The notes under the pieces are model-generated. The model saw only the letters and a list, made by a program, of their open reading frames with translations. It had not been told where the DNA came from and ran no database searches. Made by a program: the position numbers and the translations under genes. A DNA stretch of 64,000 bases from Sporisorium sorghi (taxonomy: Eukaryota > Basidiomycota > Ustilaginomycetes > Ustilaginales > Ustilaginaceae), in the NCBI GenBank assembly GCA_023212695.1, contig JALCCG010000012.1, positions 1-64,000 on the forward strand. Reading direction: 5' to 3'. Of this stretch, positions 1-8,644 are shown piece after piece. The number at the start of each line of letters is the position of its first letter. Positions within the stretch are counted from its first letter, which is position 1.

Positions 1-76
1 TCCGGTACAGTACCGAACTCATTTTGAGAAAGCTGCCTAATGAAATAACCGTGTCTAACTTTTGGGGGTCACTTCA
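1..76 (+). mobile_element. right end of an IS3-family (IS150-like) insertion sequence
   Basis: The element runs off the left edge of the window. Two things show it: the last codons of a transposase at 2-40, and a terminal inverted repeat at 51-76. Read on the minus strand the repeat starts TGAAGTGACCCCCAAAAG, which resembles the terminal repeats of IS3-family elements of the IS150 group and ends in the usual TG/CA dinucleotide. The other end and any target duplication lie outside the window. Confidence 0.7.
2..40 (+). CDS. IS3-family transposase OrfB, C-terminal end only
   Basis: Only the last 12 codons are in the window, ending PVQYRTHFEKAA before a TAA stop at 38-40. A P-V-Q-Y-R ending just ahead of the terminal repeat is characteristic of the DDE transposase (OrfB) of IS3-family elements. 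The catalytic core is outside the window, so integrity cannot be judged. Confidence 0.65.
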   Translation, partial: PVQYRTHFEKAA

Positions 77-132
77 GTCTGTTGGCTTTTTTTCACTGAG
101 TTATGAGATTGCACTCGGTTATATCTGGACGC

Positions 133-157
133 TGCAAGTCCTTTTTCGGGACTTGCA
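133..157. repeat. inverted repeat, 9-bp perfect stem
   Basis: TGCAAGTCC (133-141) pairs with GGACTTGCA (149-157) around a T-rich loop. It lies between the IS end and the DMT transporter gene. It has no clear U-run after the stem, so a terminator role is uncertain. Confidence 0.4.
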
Positions 158-205
158 TCACCTGCGCGTGCGCTTCTCCTGGCTGCGCCCAACATAGCTG
201 GGCAG

Positions 206-237
206 AAAAAAAAAGAGCAGATCATCTGCTCTTTTTT
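206..237 (-). terminator. bidirectional Rho-independent terminator
   Basis: AGAGCAGAT (214-222) pairs with ATCTGCTCT (224-232), with runs of A on the left and T on the right. It can therefore end transcripts on both strands. On the minus strand it sits just after the DMT transporter stop codon. Confidence 0.85.
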
Positions 238-262
238 GCGTATTCCCATCAACCGATGTTAC

Positions 263-1168
263 TTATCCAGGTATCCCAGCTGCTTTCCCCTTCGATCGGC
301 GCCCCCCGCGGTTCGTAATGAACACCCCGGATAGTATGAGAATAAGGCCGATGATAAGGTTCCATCCGATAGGTTCATCCAGCAGCGTATACCCCCAGAT
401 CATCGCCGTTGCAGGAACCAGGTAAGTGACGGATGTGGCGAATTCCGGACTCCCTTTTAACACCATATAATTGAACAGGATGTATGCGACACCTGACCCG
501 AAGATGCCAAGACCGACCAGAGCGCCAATGTTGGCAGGTTCTAAGATCTTTGTCACGTCAACCCTCTCCGTCGTAAAGGCAAGGATGCCGCTCCCTACCA
601 TCGCGCCAAGCAGAGTTCCGAACGTTAACTGATACATCGTCAGACCACCCAGCAATCGCTTGGATAACTGTGAACCCACGGCATAACACATGGTGGCTCC
701 GATCATCGCAGCAAAACCAATGAAATCGACGGTCATGAAAGAGCCTGGGCGAATGCCCAGCAGAATGATCAGACCGACAAGCGCAATACCCATGCCGACC
801 CACTGTATCCGCCGGAATACGGAGCCGAAGAATAGTAACCCTACAAGCATCGTCCATATCGGCGTCGTTGCATTCAATACCGAAGCCATGCTGCTGGCTA
901 GCTTAGTCTCGCTAAACCCGATTAATGTCCATGGCAGAGCCATATTAATCATGGCGACTACAAAGGTTGGAAGCCATTTAATTTTTCGCAGGTCGAACGG
1001 CTTTCGCATTATCAGCATGATCATCGAAATAAATAGAAATCCGCAGGTAGAACGCAGAAATGCAATCCCCCATGGACCGAAATCGTGCAGTAAACTTTTA
1101 ATGAAAAAGAACGAACCTCCCCATATGAGACTTAGGAGGATGAGCGCAATATACAAGGATCGTGCCAA
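263..1168 (-). CDS. DMT superfamily (EamA) metabolite exporter
   Basis: A 301-residue integral membrane protein with about ten hydrophobic segments arranged as two tandem EamA repeats of roughly 140 residues each, the usual length for this family. Early motifs such as IWGGSFFFIKS and the repeat-2 stretch TYLVPATAMIWGYTLLDEP are typical of EamA carriers. Family members export amino acids, purines or other metabolites; the substrate cannot be told from sequence. Translation appears to start at a TTG behind an AGAAGGT ribosome site. It is transcribed alone, with a strong terminator at 206-237. The C-terminus is basic and probably cytoplasmic. Confidence 0.9.
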   Translation of the reverse strand: MARSLYIALILLSLIWGGSFFFIKSLLHDFGPWGIAFLRSTCGFLFISMIMLIMRKPFDLRKIKWLPTFVVAMINMALPWTLIGFSETKLASSMASVLNATTPIWTMLVGLLFFGSVFRRIQWVGMGIALVGLIILLGIRPGSFMTVDFIGFAAMIGATMCYAVGSQLSKRLLGGLTMYQLTFGTLLGAMVGSGILAFTTERVDVTKILEPANIGALVGLGIFGSGVAYILFNYMVLKGSPEFATSVTYLVPATAMIWGYTLLDEPIGWNLIIGLILILSGVFITNRGGRRSKGKAAGIPG

Positions 1169-1280
1169 CGTAATACCTTCTTTCTATTTGTAGGACATCC
1201 TTATAAGTTAACATCTCGTAAGGGAAGTTGTACAGAGTGTTTTTCTACAGCCCTCTTGCAGGCAGGAGACAGCCTTTTCC

Positions 1281-1349
1281 TTATTTGAGCAAGTACTCCC
1301 GCCTGGACCCGAGTTTCCGACCTCTCGCGATGTAACATCCATTCGAATA
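1281..1349 (-). pseudogene. fragment of an AraC-type regulator gene
   Basis: About 69 bases that closely match positions 1591-1660 inside the neighbouring AraC gene, in the same orientation, with scattered mismatches and a one-base length difference. The matched part encodes the first helix-turn-helix of the AraC domain (around SREVGISGSRLAHLF). Here it is out of frame and has no surrounding coding sequence. It is most simply the remnant of a partial duplication or of a second, lost AraC copy. Confidence 0.6.
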
Positions 1350-1380
1350 AGCATAGCCGTTTCATGCATTGCACTTCAGC

Positions 1381-2190
1381 TTACAGCATGGATGTCGACT
1401 TGTAATCCTGGCGATACTGCCTCGGCGAAACCCCGTAATGTTTGCGAAACTGATCCGCAAAATGATTGTAACTGTTAAAGCCGACATCCTGCGCAGCTTC
1501 GTTCGCGGTCCGGCCGGAATGGGTCATCAATAAAGCGGCATGGCGAACCCTCATTTGATTCAGATGCTCTACGATGGTGTACCCTGTTTCTTGTTTGAAC
1601 AAATGTGCCAGCCTGGACCCCGAGATTCCAACCTCTCGCGATATGGCATCCATTCGAATATCTTCCTTTAACGAACGGGACAACAACCCCAGCGTTTGCT
1701 CGACTCTAGGGTCCATTCTTTTATTTGTGCGCTGTGCAAGCAGAAGCAAAATCTCACGCAGCGCGTTCTCACACAGCGTCTCCCATAAATCTAAGCGGTC
1801 CAGTGAATCTTGCAGCACATTCCGGAACGCTTGCTCGACACGGCCTCGGACACGTTCATCGGGCAGGGTTTCGACCAGAAACTCCTGGTTTCTTAGCATC
1901 CTGTTTTCCGGAAGTCCAGGATAATGGATCCAGAGAAAGTTCCAGCGCTTCCCTGGTACTGTCCCGTATTCATGAGTGATGCCGGCGCGCAGCAGTCCAA
2001 GTTGCCCGGATCCGCAGCGTTTCTCCCCGGCAGGCGTGCGAAAGTAGCCCTCTCCATGCAGCGTATAAACAAGCAGCCACTCCCGCATCCCTTGAGGTCG
2101 ACGCAGGCGATAAGTTTCGTCTTGTTCGAAATGGTCGCCGAATATTGTTCCGGTACTTTCCAACGATATGACAGCCCGTTCGTTTCTCAT
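1381..2190 (-). CDS. AraC family transcriptional regulator
   Basis: A 269-residue regulator with an N-terminal cupin-like effector domain (about residues 1-150) and a C-terminal AraC DNA-binding domain (about 165-265) with two helix-turn-helix motifs. The second ends in the family signature GFNSYNHFADQFRKHYGVSP. The start has a GGAGGAGAGG ribosome site. It is divergent from the phytanoyl-CoA dioxygenase-type gene at 2324, so it probably controls that gene and itself from the shared 133-bp gap. The arrangement of an AraC/cupin sensor beside a small oxygenase is common in Paenibacillus carbohydrate or metabolite loci. The inducer is unknown. Confidence 0.9.
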   Translation of the reverse strand: MRNERAVISLESTGTIFGDHFEQDETYRLRRPQGMREWLLVYTLHGEGYFRTPAGEKRCGSGQLGLLRAGITHEYGTVPGKRWNFLWIHYPGLPENRMLRNQEFLVETLPDERVRGRVEQAFRNVLQDSLDRLDLWETLCENALREILLLLAQRTNKRMDPRVEQTLGLLSRSLKEDIRMDAISREVGISGSRLAHLFKQETGYTIVEHLNQMRVRHAALLMTHSGRTANEAAQDVGFNSYNHFADQFRKHYGVSPRQYRQDYKSTSML

Positions 2191-2323
2191 GAACCTCTCC
2201 TCCCCGATTCCTCAAATAGCAGAATCCCGGTACTTTTAAGCAGATATCATACTTCCTCTCAAGATAAGCAGACCTTATTCTATTGTCAACAGGAAAAACC
2301 ATCATCTGATCGGAGGGACTACG

Positions 2324-3130
2324 ATGCAAGAGAAGTTAAACGTATTGACCGAGGAGCAGCTGCACAAGTTCGAAACAGAGGGGTATTTAATTGTAAAAGG
2401 GCTCTTCCGGCAGGAGGAACTGGCTGAAATTGAAGCAACGTTTGAGACGATCAGCCAAAAGACCGTACCCGGCCACTTTGAGCCGGTCTTCAATGATACA
2501 GCTGTCGAACCGCTGAAACGCTATCCGCGTGTTATGCATCCGCACCGTTTTGATGCAATCGCAAAAAAATACATGCTGCACAAGCCTGTCATGGACGTAT
2601 TGGCTGATTTGTACAGCGAGCCCGCGCTCGCAGCTCAAAGCATGTTTTATTACAAACCTCCCGGTTCCCGCGGTCAAGCGCTGCACCAGGATAATTTCTA
2701 CCTGCAGGTGGAGCCGGGCAACTGCATCGCGGCGTGGACCGCGATCGATGCGGCTGATGAAGAGAACGGCGGCTTGCTCGTCGTTCCGAAAACAAGTAAT
2801 TATGCCCTTGTATGCCCGGAGGAAGCCGATTCGCGCGAGTCGTTTACCACCCATTTCGTAAAACCGCCAAGAGATCAAACGGTCCTCCCCGCGATAATGG
2901 ACAAAGGCGATGTGCTCTTTTTTAACGGCAACCTCATTCATGGCTCCTACCGCAACAAATCGAATCGTTTTCGCCGTGCCTTCATCTGCCACTATGCCAA
3001 CGCATCGGCAACCAAGATCGGTGCTTTCTACCGGCCGTTGTTCCGGGAAGACGGAACGGAGGTCCATCTGGACAGCAATCCGAATGGTGGCCCGTGCGGC
3101 GTTGAGTTCGAAACGCCGTATCCCCATTAG
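2324..3130 (+). CDS. phytanoyl-CoA dioxygenase (PhyH) family protein
   Basis: A 268-residue Fe(II)/2-oxoglutarate-dependent oxygenase, full length for bacterial PhyH proteins. The facial triad is visible: His121 and Asp123 in ALHQDNFY and His206 in NLIHGSYRNKS. An Arg-rich stretch about ten residues later (NRFRRAF) would bind 2-oxoglutarate. Such enzymes hydroxylate small molecules; the substrate is not evident. The start ATG follows a CGGAGGG ribosome site. Divergent from the AraC regulator at 2190, its probable controller. A long hairpin follows the stop codon. Confidence 0.88.
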   Translation: MQEKLNVLTEEQLHKFETEGYLIVKGLFRQEELAEIEATFETISQKTVPGHFEPVFNDTAVEPLKRYPRVMHPHRFDAIAKKYMLHKPVMDVLADLYSEPALAAQSMFYYKPPGSRGQALHQDNFYLQVEPGNCIAAWTAIDAADEENGGLLVVPKTSNYALVCPEEADSRESFTTHFVKPPRDQTVLPAIMDKGDVLFFNGNLIHGSYRNKSNRFRRAFICHYANASATKIGAFYRPLFREDGTEVHLDSNPNGGPCGVEFETPYPH

Positions 3131-3135
3131 ATTTC

Positions 3136-3171
3136 AGGCGACCAGCACACATTTTCATGGTACTGGTCGCC
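3136..3171 (+). terminator. hairpin after the PhyH-family gene
   Basis: GGCGACCAG pairs with CTGGTCGCC across a 17-base loop, starting five bases after the stop codon. There is no convincing U-run on the plus strand, so it may act as a transcript-end stabiliser rather than a full terminator. Confidence 0.5.
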
Positions 3172-3251
3172 CTATGTTAACTTTCATTGGGTAGGAGTTT
3201 TTAGCATGCATTGAACCATTCTGCAATTTTATATCGGAGCAGGCTCCCCCT

Positions 3252-4571
3252 TTATATCTCTCGCTTGGAATTGGTATATGTCTGCTCTGCCACAATGGTA
3301 AATCGCTCCACGAGATCACTGATTTTGAACTTCTCCGCACCAATCATATAAGTCGTTACCGTATCATGAAACGGCGCATGCCAATGGGCAGGAACGCCCT
3401 CCTTGCCAACGACTGCCCCGACGATGCTCCCTGCGGTTGCGGCTGTGCAATCATTGTCCAGCCCCATTGCCACTGTCTCGGAAATGACCTTGGACACATC
3501 CGTCCCTCCGATCATTAAACCGAATACAGTCAAACATGCATTGTTGTTCGTATGAACGGGAGACATGCCTTGAAAGCGTACGTTCACAGCTTCTCGCGCT
3601 TCTGCGTAATTCCGGATATCTCCGCCTATGGCGAGCGCCCATTCGATATCCTTATATAGGCTGCATTCGCTAGGAATTTCCGTCAGTCCAATGCGGAGGG
3701 CGTCCACCGGATGATCGACGGCAAAGGCGGCTGCTTGAGCCGCACTAAAAAACATTTCGCCATAAATTCCGTTCCTTCGATGGCTCAAATAAGCGTCTCG
3801 ATACGCGTACTCTGCCGCTTTCGACGGGAACCCCGGTGCAATGTATGCCCACGGATCGGATCGAATATCTGCACCGATCCATTGACAATACGGATTCTCT
3901 AAGCTTGCTGCTTCCATAGCCGTCTTGCCTGCCCTCAAGTTACGAAGGGCAACCTCTTCGGCCGTACATGCAAGCGGCAAATATTTCACCCAGCTCTTCC
4001 CCACGTCCTCCGTCGTGAAATGAATCCCATGCTCCTCTGCGATCAGCAGCCCCAAAATCGTATACGTAATATCATCGTCGACTGGAACTCCGCTCATGCC
4101 TTCAAGCGTATATTCATGGAAGGTGCTCTTCCCATATCGCCGATGGTTCGGATTCTTAATCCGGGTCCAATAGCTGCGCGGTGGAAAGGCATCCCCAATG
4201 TACTCGGCCCAACTCTCCATTTCATCCACTTCCCAAAGTTCGACGGGAGCTCCCAGCGTACATCCGGCGAATCGGGCGAGCATAGCGCCCTCGAGCTTAT
4301 CTTTATACTCGGACTGATTGAATGTTTTCCACATTCTTCGAGGACCATTCGTACGAAGCAACTGAATCCCACGCAGATCATTCGGCTCTTGGGAAGCCAG
4401 TTTCCCATCAACAGGCAGGCCTTGCAATTTCTCTGCGGCTACCTGCATTGCCCGTTCAATATCCTGCCAAATGCCGGAAACGCCATCTGCACCATATTCA
4501 TGGGCTAATCGCCCGTACTCCATAATTTTTTCGGATAACTCAGCCAATTTCGGTTCTATAGGATAAGCCAT
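3252..4571 (-). CDS. ADP-ribosylglycohydrolase family protein
   Basis: A 439-residue protein of the DraG/ARH fold. Signs are the N-terminal GAMLARFAGCTLGAP stretch, the central Mg-binding VDDDITYTILGLL, and the C-terminal LDNDCTAATAGSIVGAVVGK, where Asp residues would bind the second metal. Members cleave ADP-ribose from proteins or act on related N-glycosides; the Paenibacillus members often sit in sugar-utilisation loci. An ATG at 4571 follows AGGAGAAGGTGAC and is preferred over the upstream in-frame start at 4610, which has no ribosome site. It is divergent from the AraC regulator at 4664, so the two probably share a control region. Confidence 0.88.
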   Translation of the reverse strand: MAYPIEPKLAELSEKIMEYGRLAHEYGADGVSGIWQDIERAMQVAAEKLQGLPVDGKLASQEPNDLRGIQLLRTNGPRRMWKTFNQSEYKDKLEGAMLARFAGCTLGAPVELWEVDEMESWAEYIGDAFPPRSYWTRIKNPNHRRYGKSTFHEYTLEGMSGVPVDDDITYTILGLLIAEEHGIHFTTEDVGKSWVKYLPLACTAEEVALRNLRAGKTAMEAASLENPYCQWIGADIRSDPWAYIAPGFPSKAAEYAYRDAYLSHRRNGIYGEMFFSAAQAAAFAVDHPVDALRIGLTEIPSECSLYKDIEWALAIGGDIRNYAEAREAVNVRFQGMSPVHTNNNACLTVFGLMIGGTDVSKVISETVAMGLDNDCTAATAGSIVGAVVGKEGVPAHWHAPFHDTVTTYMIGAEKFKISDLVERFTIVAEQTYTNSKREI

Positions 4572-4663
4572 GTCACCTTCTCCTCTCGCTTCATATGTAA
4601 TCGATTTCAAATCTAGTTTATAATATGAAAGATAACAATTCTGCTCAATAAGGACTGAAAACT

Positions 4664-5560
4664 ATGCAGAAACAACCATCTTCCTATGAAATCATCGGTC
4701 AGCCGTATTTGCTCCCTCCCACGTTTCCCGTGGATTGGATCGGAAACTATGTCCAAAACGATGCCGATATTACGTATCTTCATTATCACAATTGTCTTGA
4801 AATCGGATACTGCCGCGAAGGCTCAGGCGTGTTTTTTGTAGAGGACAAGATTCTGCCATACTCAAAAGGCGATGTAAGCATTATTTTTCCGGGGCAGCTT
4901 CACCTTGCGCAAAGTGTAAAAAGTCAGATGAGCCGATGGGATTTTTGCTTCTTAGATCCGAATGCGCTGCTTGGCACGGCCCATTCCCGGTCGTGGAACG
5001 CCCCCGCTCCAGCGGGATTCGCTACTATCATCAGCCCAGGCGATGCTCCCGATATCACATTAATGACGGAATATCTCATGAAAGAACTAAGTCAGCAATT
5101 ATCAGGCTACGAATCGGCCGTCAAAGGGTGCCTTTGGACGCTGATGACCCTCATTATCCGAATCATCGATCAGATGGCTGACGATACACCTGTGGTTGGA
5201 GCTGCCGATCGAAATTCCATGAACACAATTTCCAAATCGCTGGAGTACATCTCACAGCATTACATGGAACCGATTCAAATTCATGAATTGGCGGCAGTTT
5301 GCAGCTTAAGCGTCACGCATTTTCGTCGAACGTTCCGCGTTTGCATGGGAATGGCTCCGCTCGATTACTTGCACAATGTGCGAATGCAGATGGCCTCTGC
5401 ATTACTATCCCATACCGATAGCAGCATACTGTCAATCTCCCAAGAGGTAGGCTATGCAACAATATCCAGCTTCAACCGCCACTTCAAACATTGGACGGGA
5501 ATAGCTCCCTCCAAATGGCGCGCGATAAAAAAACAGGGCAAACAACCCATGCAACCGTGA
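4664..5560 (+). CDS. AraC family transcriptional regulator
   Basis: A 298-residue protein with an N-terminal cupin domain (about residues 25-110, including the HYHNCLEIGYCREGSG stretch typical of sugar-sensing AraC proteins) and a C-terminal AraC domain (about 185-290) ending EVGYATISSFNRHFKHWTGIAPSKWR. The start codon follows AAGGACTGAAAACT. It is 53-92 bp from the divergent ADP-ribosylglycohydrolase gene, which is its likely target. The ligand is unknown. Confidence 0.9.
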   Translation: MQKQPSSYEIIGQPYLLPPTFPVDWIGNYVQNDADITYLHYHNCLEIGYCREGSGVFFVEDKILPYSKGDVSIIFPGQLHLAQSVKSQMSRWDFCFLDPNALLGTAHSRSWNAPAPAGFATIISPGDAPDITLMTEYLMKELSQQLSGYESAVKGCLWTLMTLIIRIIDQMADDTPVVGAADRNSMNTISKSLEYISQHYMEPIQIHELAAVCSLSVTHFRRTFRVCMGMAPLDYLHNVRMQMASALLSHTDSSILSISQEVGYATISSFNRHFKHWTGIAPSKWRAIKKQGKQPMQP

Positions 5561-5622
5561 GAAGGGGTTCGTATCTTGATGATCGCAGAAGACATTCCCA
5601 TGCGCTCTCCAACATACAAAGA

Positions 5623-5644
5623 AACCGTCTGTTATCAGACGGTT
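5623..5644. terminator. hairpin downstream of the AraC gene
   Basis: AACCGTCTG (5623-5631) and CAGACGGTT (5636-5644) form a perfect 9-bp stem with a TTAT loop. There is no good T-run on either side. It lies between the AraC stop codon and the degraded acetyltransferase, and could end either transcript. Confidence 0.4.
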
Positions 5645-5654
5645 GGATTGAACC

Positions 5655-6053
5655 AATGCTATGTATTTCGATACCCTCCACGCGTTTATCTCCTTTTTCA
5701 ATAACAAATCCCATTCTGGTATGGTAAGCGATGGAGCTTGTATGGATTGGAGACGTGATACAGCGAACAATTTCTACACCCCGTTTATTCACTTCATTAT
5801 AATACGTTTCGTAAAGCTGACGTCCGATGCCACGCTGCCGGTGCGCAGGATGGATGCCAACAAATGAATATAAGCCTCTTCATTTCGGCTTTGGGATAAA
5901 AATCCAATAAGGAAACCTAGCATTGCTCCATTCTCTTCAACTATAAAACCCGTATCTTGAAAATGATCAAAAACAGCTTCGGCGGCATATCAGCCATTAG
6001 ACAACCGTTCCACCAATTGTATAAAACAGAAATTGTCATCTCGTAATCAGACG
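5655..6053 (-). pseudogene. degraded GNAT family N-acetyltransferase
   Basis: The remains of a GNAT gene can be read across three frames. From the 5' side: RLITR, then a frame change near 6040, LVERLSNG, an in-frame TGA at 5990-5992, [19 protein letters not shown] and [11 protein letters not shown], then a frame change near 5866-5872, then [19 protein letters not shown] (the acetyl-CoA-binding R/Q-x-x-G-x-G/A loop) and SPIHTSSIAYHTRMGF. Three independent lesions mean it is not functional. The end of the gene also appears replaced by unrelated sequence containing the 5623-5644 hairpin. Confidence 0.8.
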
Positions 6054-6076
6054 ATTGGGCCCTGGGGACAAAAAAA

Positions 6077-6110
6077 GAAGATGACCCAATTATAGCAAAG
6101 TCATCTTCTG
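6077..6110 (-). terminator. Rho-independent terminator of the DUF3189 gene
   Basis: AGAAGATGAC (6077-6086) pairs with GTCATCTTCT (6101-6110). On the minus strand the stem is followed by a run of seven T. It lies 50 bp past the DUF3189 stop codon. Confidence 0.85.
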
Positions 6111-6162
6111 AAGAATTTTATACAAATACATTCAAAATAAAAAGCTTCTCCATCGAAAATAA

Positions 6163-6678
6163 CTAAGCGGAATACTCTTTATTGTCAATGACGATGACGG
6201 GTTCAGTCCCTGATCTCGCAGCTGCGGTCTTCTTGGTATGGATGACCAATTCATGAATATTGCTGCAGGATTTCTTCGCACCCATGACCAATAACGGCAC
6301 CCCTAGAGCGTCCAGTTTCAACCTTCTGGATAACAGTCCGCCCATCGTCATGGAGAATGGTACCGTTGGGGACGTGTTGGAATATATGATAGGCTCATCG
6401 TTCTGGTATTTGTCTTGCAGGATTAAGCTCAAGTTCTTCAATGCTTCCACTACCACCTTGGAGGATCCCCGCCCAACCGAGTATACCGGATTCCCGTTCT
6501 CATCCAGGCCGTGAAAAATGAGCTTGCCCATATCCGAGGTTTTCAGTTTGTTGAAATAATCAACCGCCAGAATTTCTTCTTTTGTAAGCTGTCGATTCGT
6601 AGGCAATTTATTTAGATGATACGCTGCTGCCAACGACGTTGTGTGGGTCCCCCCGTAATCATTGTAAATAAAGATCAT
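6163..6678 (-). CDS. DUF3189 family protein
   Basis: About 171 residues, starting MIFIYNDYGGTHTTSLAAAY, a highly conserved opening of the DUF3189 family of Firmicutes. Other conserved stretches are SNTSPTVPFSMTMGG and LGVPLLVMGAKKSC. The function of the family is unknown. An ATG at 6678 is preferred: a GGAG lies about nine bases upstream, while the longer TTG start at 6693 has none. The protein is soluble, with no signal peptide. It appears to be a single-gene unit with its own terminator. Confidence 0.85.
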   Translation of the reverse strand: MIFIYNDYGGTHTTSLAAAYHLNKLPTNRQLTKEEILAVDYFNKLKTSDMGKLIFHGLDENGNPVYSVGRGSSKVVVEALKNLSLILQDKYQNDEPIIYSNTSPTVPFSMTMGGLLSRRLKLDALGVPLLVMGAKKSCSNIHELVIHTKKTAAARSGTEPVIVIDNKEYSA

Positions 6679-6772
6679 ACATCCCGTCTCCAATCATAGA
6701 GTAATGTGCTTATTATTACCATTAAGCTCTGTCTCATTCGCCGGATCTCAGCATCGAGCTAGGTGATAACAG

Positions 6773-6798
6773 AAAAAAGCCCTGATTCCTCAGGACTT
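6773..6798 (-). terminator. terminator of the Gfo/Idh/MocA gene
   Basis: On the minus strand AGTCCTG pairs with CAGGGCT (one G-T pair) and is followed by six T. It lies about 40 bp after the stop codon. Confidence 0.8.
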
Positions 6799-6834
6799 CT
6801 TCCTATCTCTATATGGAAATATTCATAAATTTGA

Positions 6835-7917
6835 TTAATCCAGGTATACTGCTTTTCCAAGACGGGCCGATTCGTACAGAGCTTCCAGAATACGTGATAC
6901 AACATAAGCTTGCTCAGGAGTAACGACAGGGTCTTTATCCTGATCAATGGCTTCGATCCATCTTCTCATTTCAACATCCGGAGCCTGTTCCTTCTTACCG
7001 TCATAGAAAGCTACCCCGCCGGAGTTCAACTCAATTTCATTGGTGTACAGACGGCTGAATTTCTCTCCGTTAATGCGAAGGCCGTTCTTCATATCGGCCC
7101 CGCCTTCCGAGCCGCTAAGTGTACATTTGGCTTCGTCAATATCAAGCGTATTTAACGCCCAGCTTGATTCCAGGATGATAGTTGCTCCGTTCTCCATTAC
7201 AATCATGCCGAAAGCGGAATCTTCGACCGTAAATTTCTCGGGATCCCACGGTCCCCAAGCATTTGCCGCATTCTCCTTACGGGACAATTCATGATATGTA
7301 GTACCGAGTACGATTTTCGGCTTGTAATTATCCATCATCCAGAGCGTCAAATCCAGCGCGTGCGTACCGATATCGATCAGCGGCCCTCCGCCTTGTTTTT
7401 CCTCATCCAAAAATACGCCCCAGGTCGGAACAGCTCTTCTCCGTACCGCATGTGCCTTGGCATAATAAATATGACCGAGCTCTCCGGCTTCGCACACCTC
7501 TTTAAGATAAAGACTGTCTTCACGGAACCGATTGTTGTATCCGATCGTCAGTTTCTTGCCCGTACGCTGAGCCGTTTCCATCATCAGTTTGGCATCCGCA
7601 GCCGTTTTGGCCATCGGCTTCTCGCACATAACATGCTTTCCGGCCTCAAGCGCAGCAATGGAAATTTCCGCATGCGAATCATTAGGGGTAAGCACATGAA
7701 TGATATCAAGGGTAGAATCCTTTAGCAGCTCCGTGTAATCGCTATATACTTTTGCTTCCTCGCTGCCATATTTGCCAGCAGCCTCTTCAGCCCGATCTTT
7801 GACGATATCGCAAAACGCTGCAAGCTCCACACTATTCAATCTGCTTAAGCTGGGCAGATGTTTTCCGTTTGCGATTCCGCCACAGCCGATAATACCAATG
7901 CGATAAACTTTTGACAT
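6835..7917 (-). CDS. Gfo/Idh/MocA family NAD(P)-dependent oxidoreductase
   Basis: A 360-residue two-domain sugar or polyol dehydrogenase. The N-terminal Rossmann domain begins IGIIGCGGIANGKHLPSL (G-x-G-x-x-A dinucleotide loop) and carries the catalytic-lysine motif CEKPMAKTAADA around residue 100. The C-terminal domain has GPLIDIGTHALDL, whose Asp and His belong to the active site. Length is normal for the family. Relatives oxidise inositols, glucose-fructose or amino sugars; the substrate cannot be given. It is monocistronic, preceded by a GTGATGGTGATAC leader that gives only a weak ribosome site. Confidence 0.9.
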   Translation of the reverse strand: MSKVYRIGIIGCGGIANGKHLPSLSRLNSVELAAFCDIVKDRAEEAAGKYGSEEAKVYSDYTELLKDSTLDIIHVLTPNDSHAEISIAALEAGKHVMCEKPMAKTAADAKLMMETAQRTGKKLTIGYNNRFREDSLYLKEVCEAGELGHIYYAKAHAVRRRAVPTWGVFLDEEKQGGGPLIDIGTHALDLTLWMMDNYKPKIVLGTTYHELSRKENAANAWGPWDPEKFTVEDSAFGMIVMENGATIILESSWALNTLDIDEAKCTLSGSEGGADMKNGLRINGEKFSRLYTNEIELNSGGVAFYDGKKEQAPDVEMRRWIEAIDQDKDPVVTPEQAYVVSRILEALYESARLGKAVYLD

Positions 7918-8174
7918 GTATCATCACCATCACTTTCATGAGTTTTTATAAGAAGCATAATTATAGAGCCCTGCCCCATACATTTAATGAGGTCTTGACT
8001 CCACATATAAGGTATCATATCTGACCATTTTTTTTAGTATAACTATGCGACAATTCATATATAAAATCACGACATCCATCTCCTATTACAAGATGTTCGT
8101 CCAAGCCATCATAACAAAACATCATATACTACTAGCAAGGGACAGACTTAATAGAACAGGTGGTGAAGCTAGCG

Positions 8175-8615
8175 TTGACAAAATTTTTAGATGCACGGAC
8201 CTCCAATCACTGGCCCATAGCATTCCCAGGCTCCACGGAACGTTTCGTGGTGGACACCCCCGTCATGGTCGGTCAAGTGGGCTTGAATGTGCCTGCCGAT
8301 ACAAACGGTATCATCCGTACTCAGCTTCTTGGGCAAGTCGGCTTCTATATACTAAGCGAAGATATATTTGCTCCGATTATTCAAATTGATGTCATGCGAG
8401 GCTATTTAACAACGGATCCGATTATCCATACCACTTATGTACAATATCAGCCTTCCCAGGTCCAAAGCCAAAGTGTCTCCTTTGTCGCTGCAGACTATAA
8501 TGTACCCCCTCCCCCAACAGGTCTTCTGGTATATACCATGTATGTGACTGCACTTGTGCTGGATATGGGCAGAACAGGACCAGAATGCTTTAATGCTTCC
8601 GTATATACGGATTAG
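8175..8615 (+). CDS. uncharacterised beta-rich protein
   Basis: I do not recognise this 146-residue protein. It has no signal peptide or long hydrophobic helix, is rich in Val, Ile, Thr and Tyr in alternating patterns, and has a PPPPTG turn about two thirds along, which suggests a small beta-sandwich or jelly-roll (inference). A TTG at 8175 is the likely start because AGGTGGTG lies eight bases before it; GTG codons at 8160 and 8163 are alternatives but overlap that ribosome site. There is no in-frame ATG. A possible promoter is TTGACT, 17 bp, TATCTG near 7994-8022. Sporulation-coat or exosporium-like use is possible but unproven. A strong terminator follows. Confidence 0.6.
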   Translation: MTKFLDARTSNHWPIAFPGSTERFVVDTPVMVGQVGLNVPADTNGIIRTQLLGQVGFYILSEDIFAPIIQIDVMRGYLTTDPIIHTTYVQYQPSQVQSQSVSFVAADYNVPPPPTGLLVYTMYVTALVLDMGRTGPECFNASVYTD

Positions 8616-8644
8616 AGCATGCTTCCTATAGGAGTCGCATTGAA

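Noticed and set aside
2387..3127. Minus-strand open frame of 246 codons
   Set aside because: It is antisense to the PhyH-family gene with its intact iron-binding triad.
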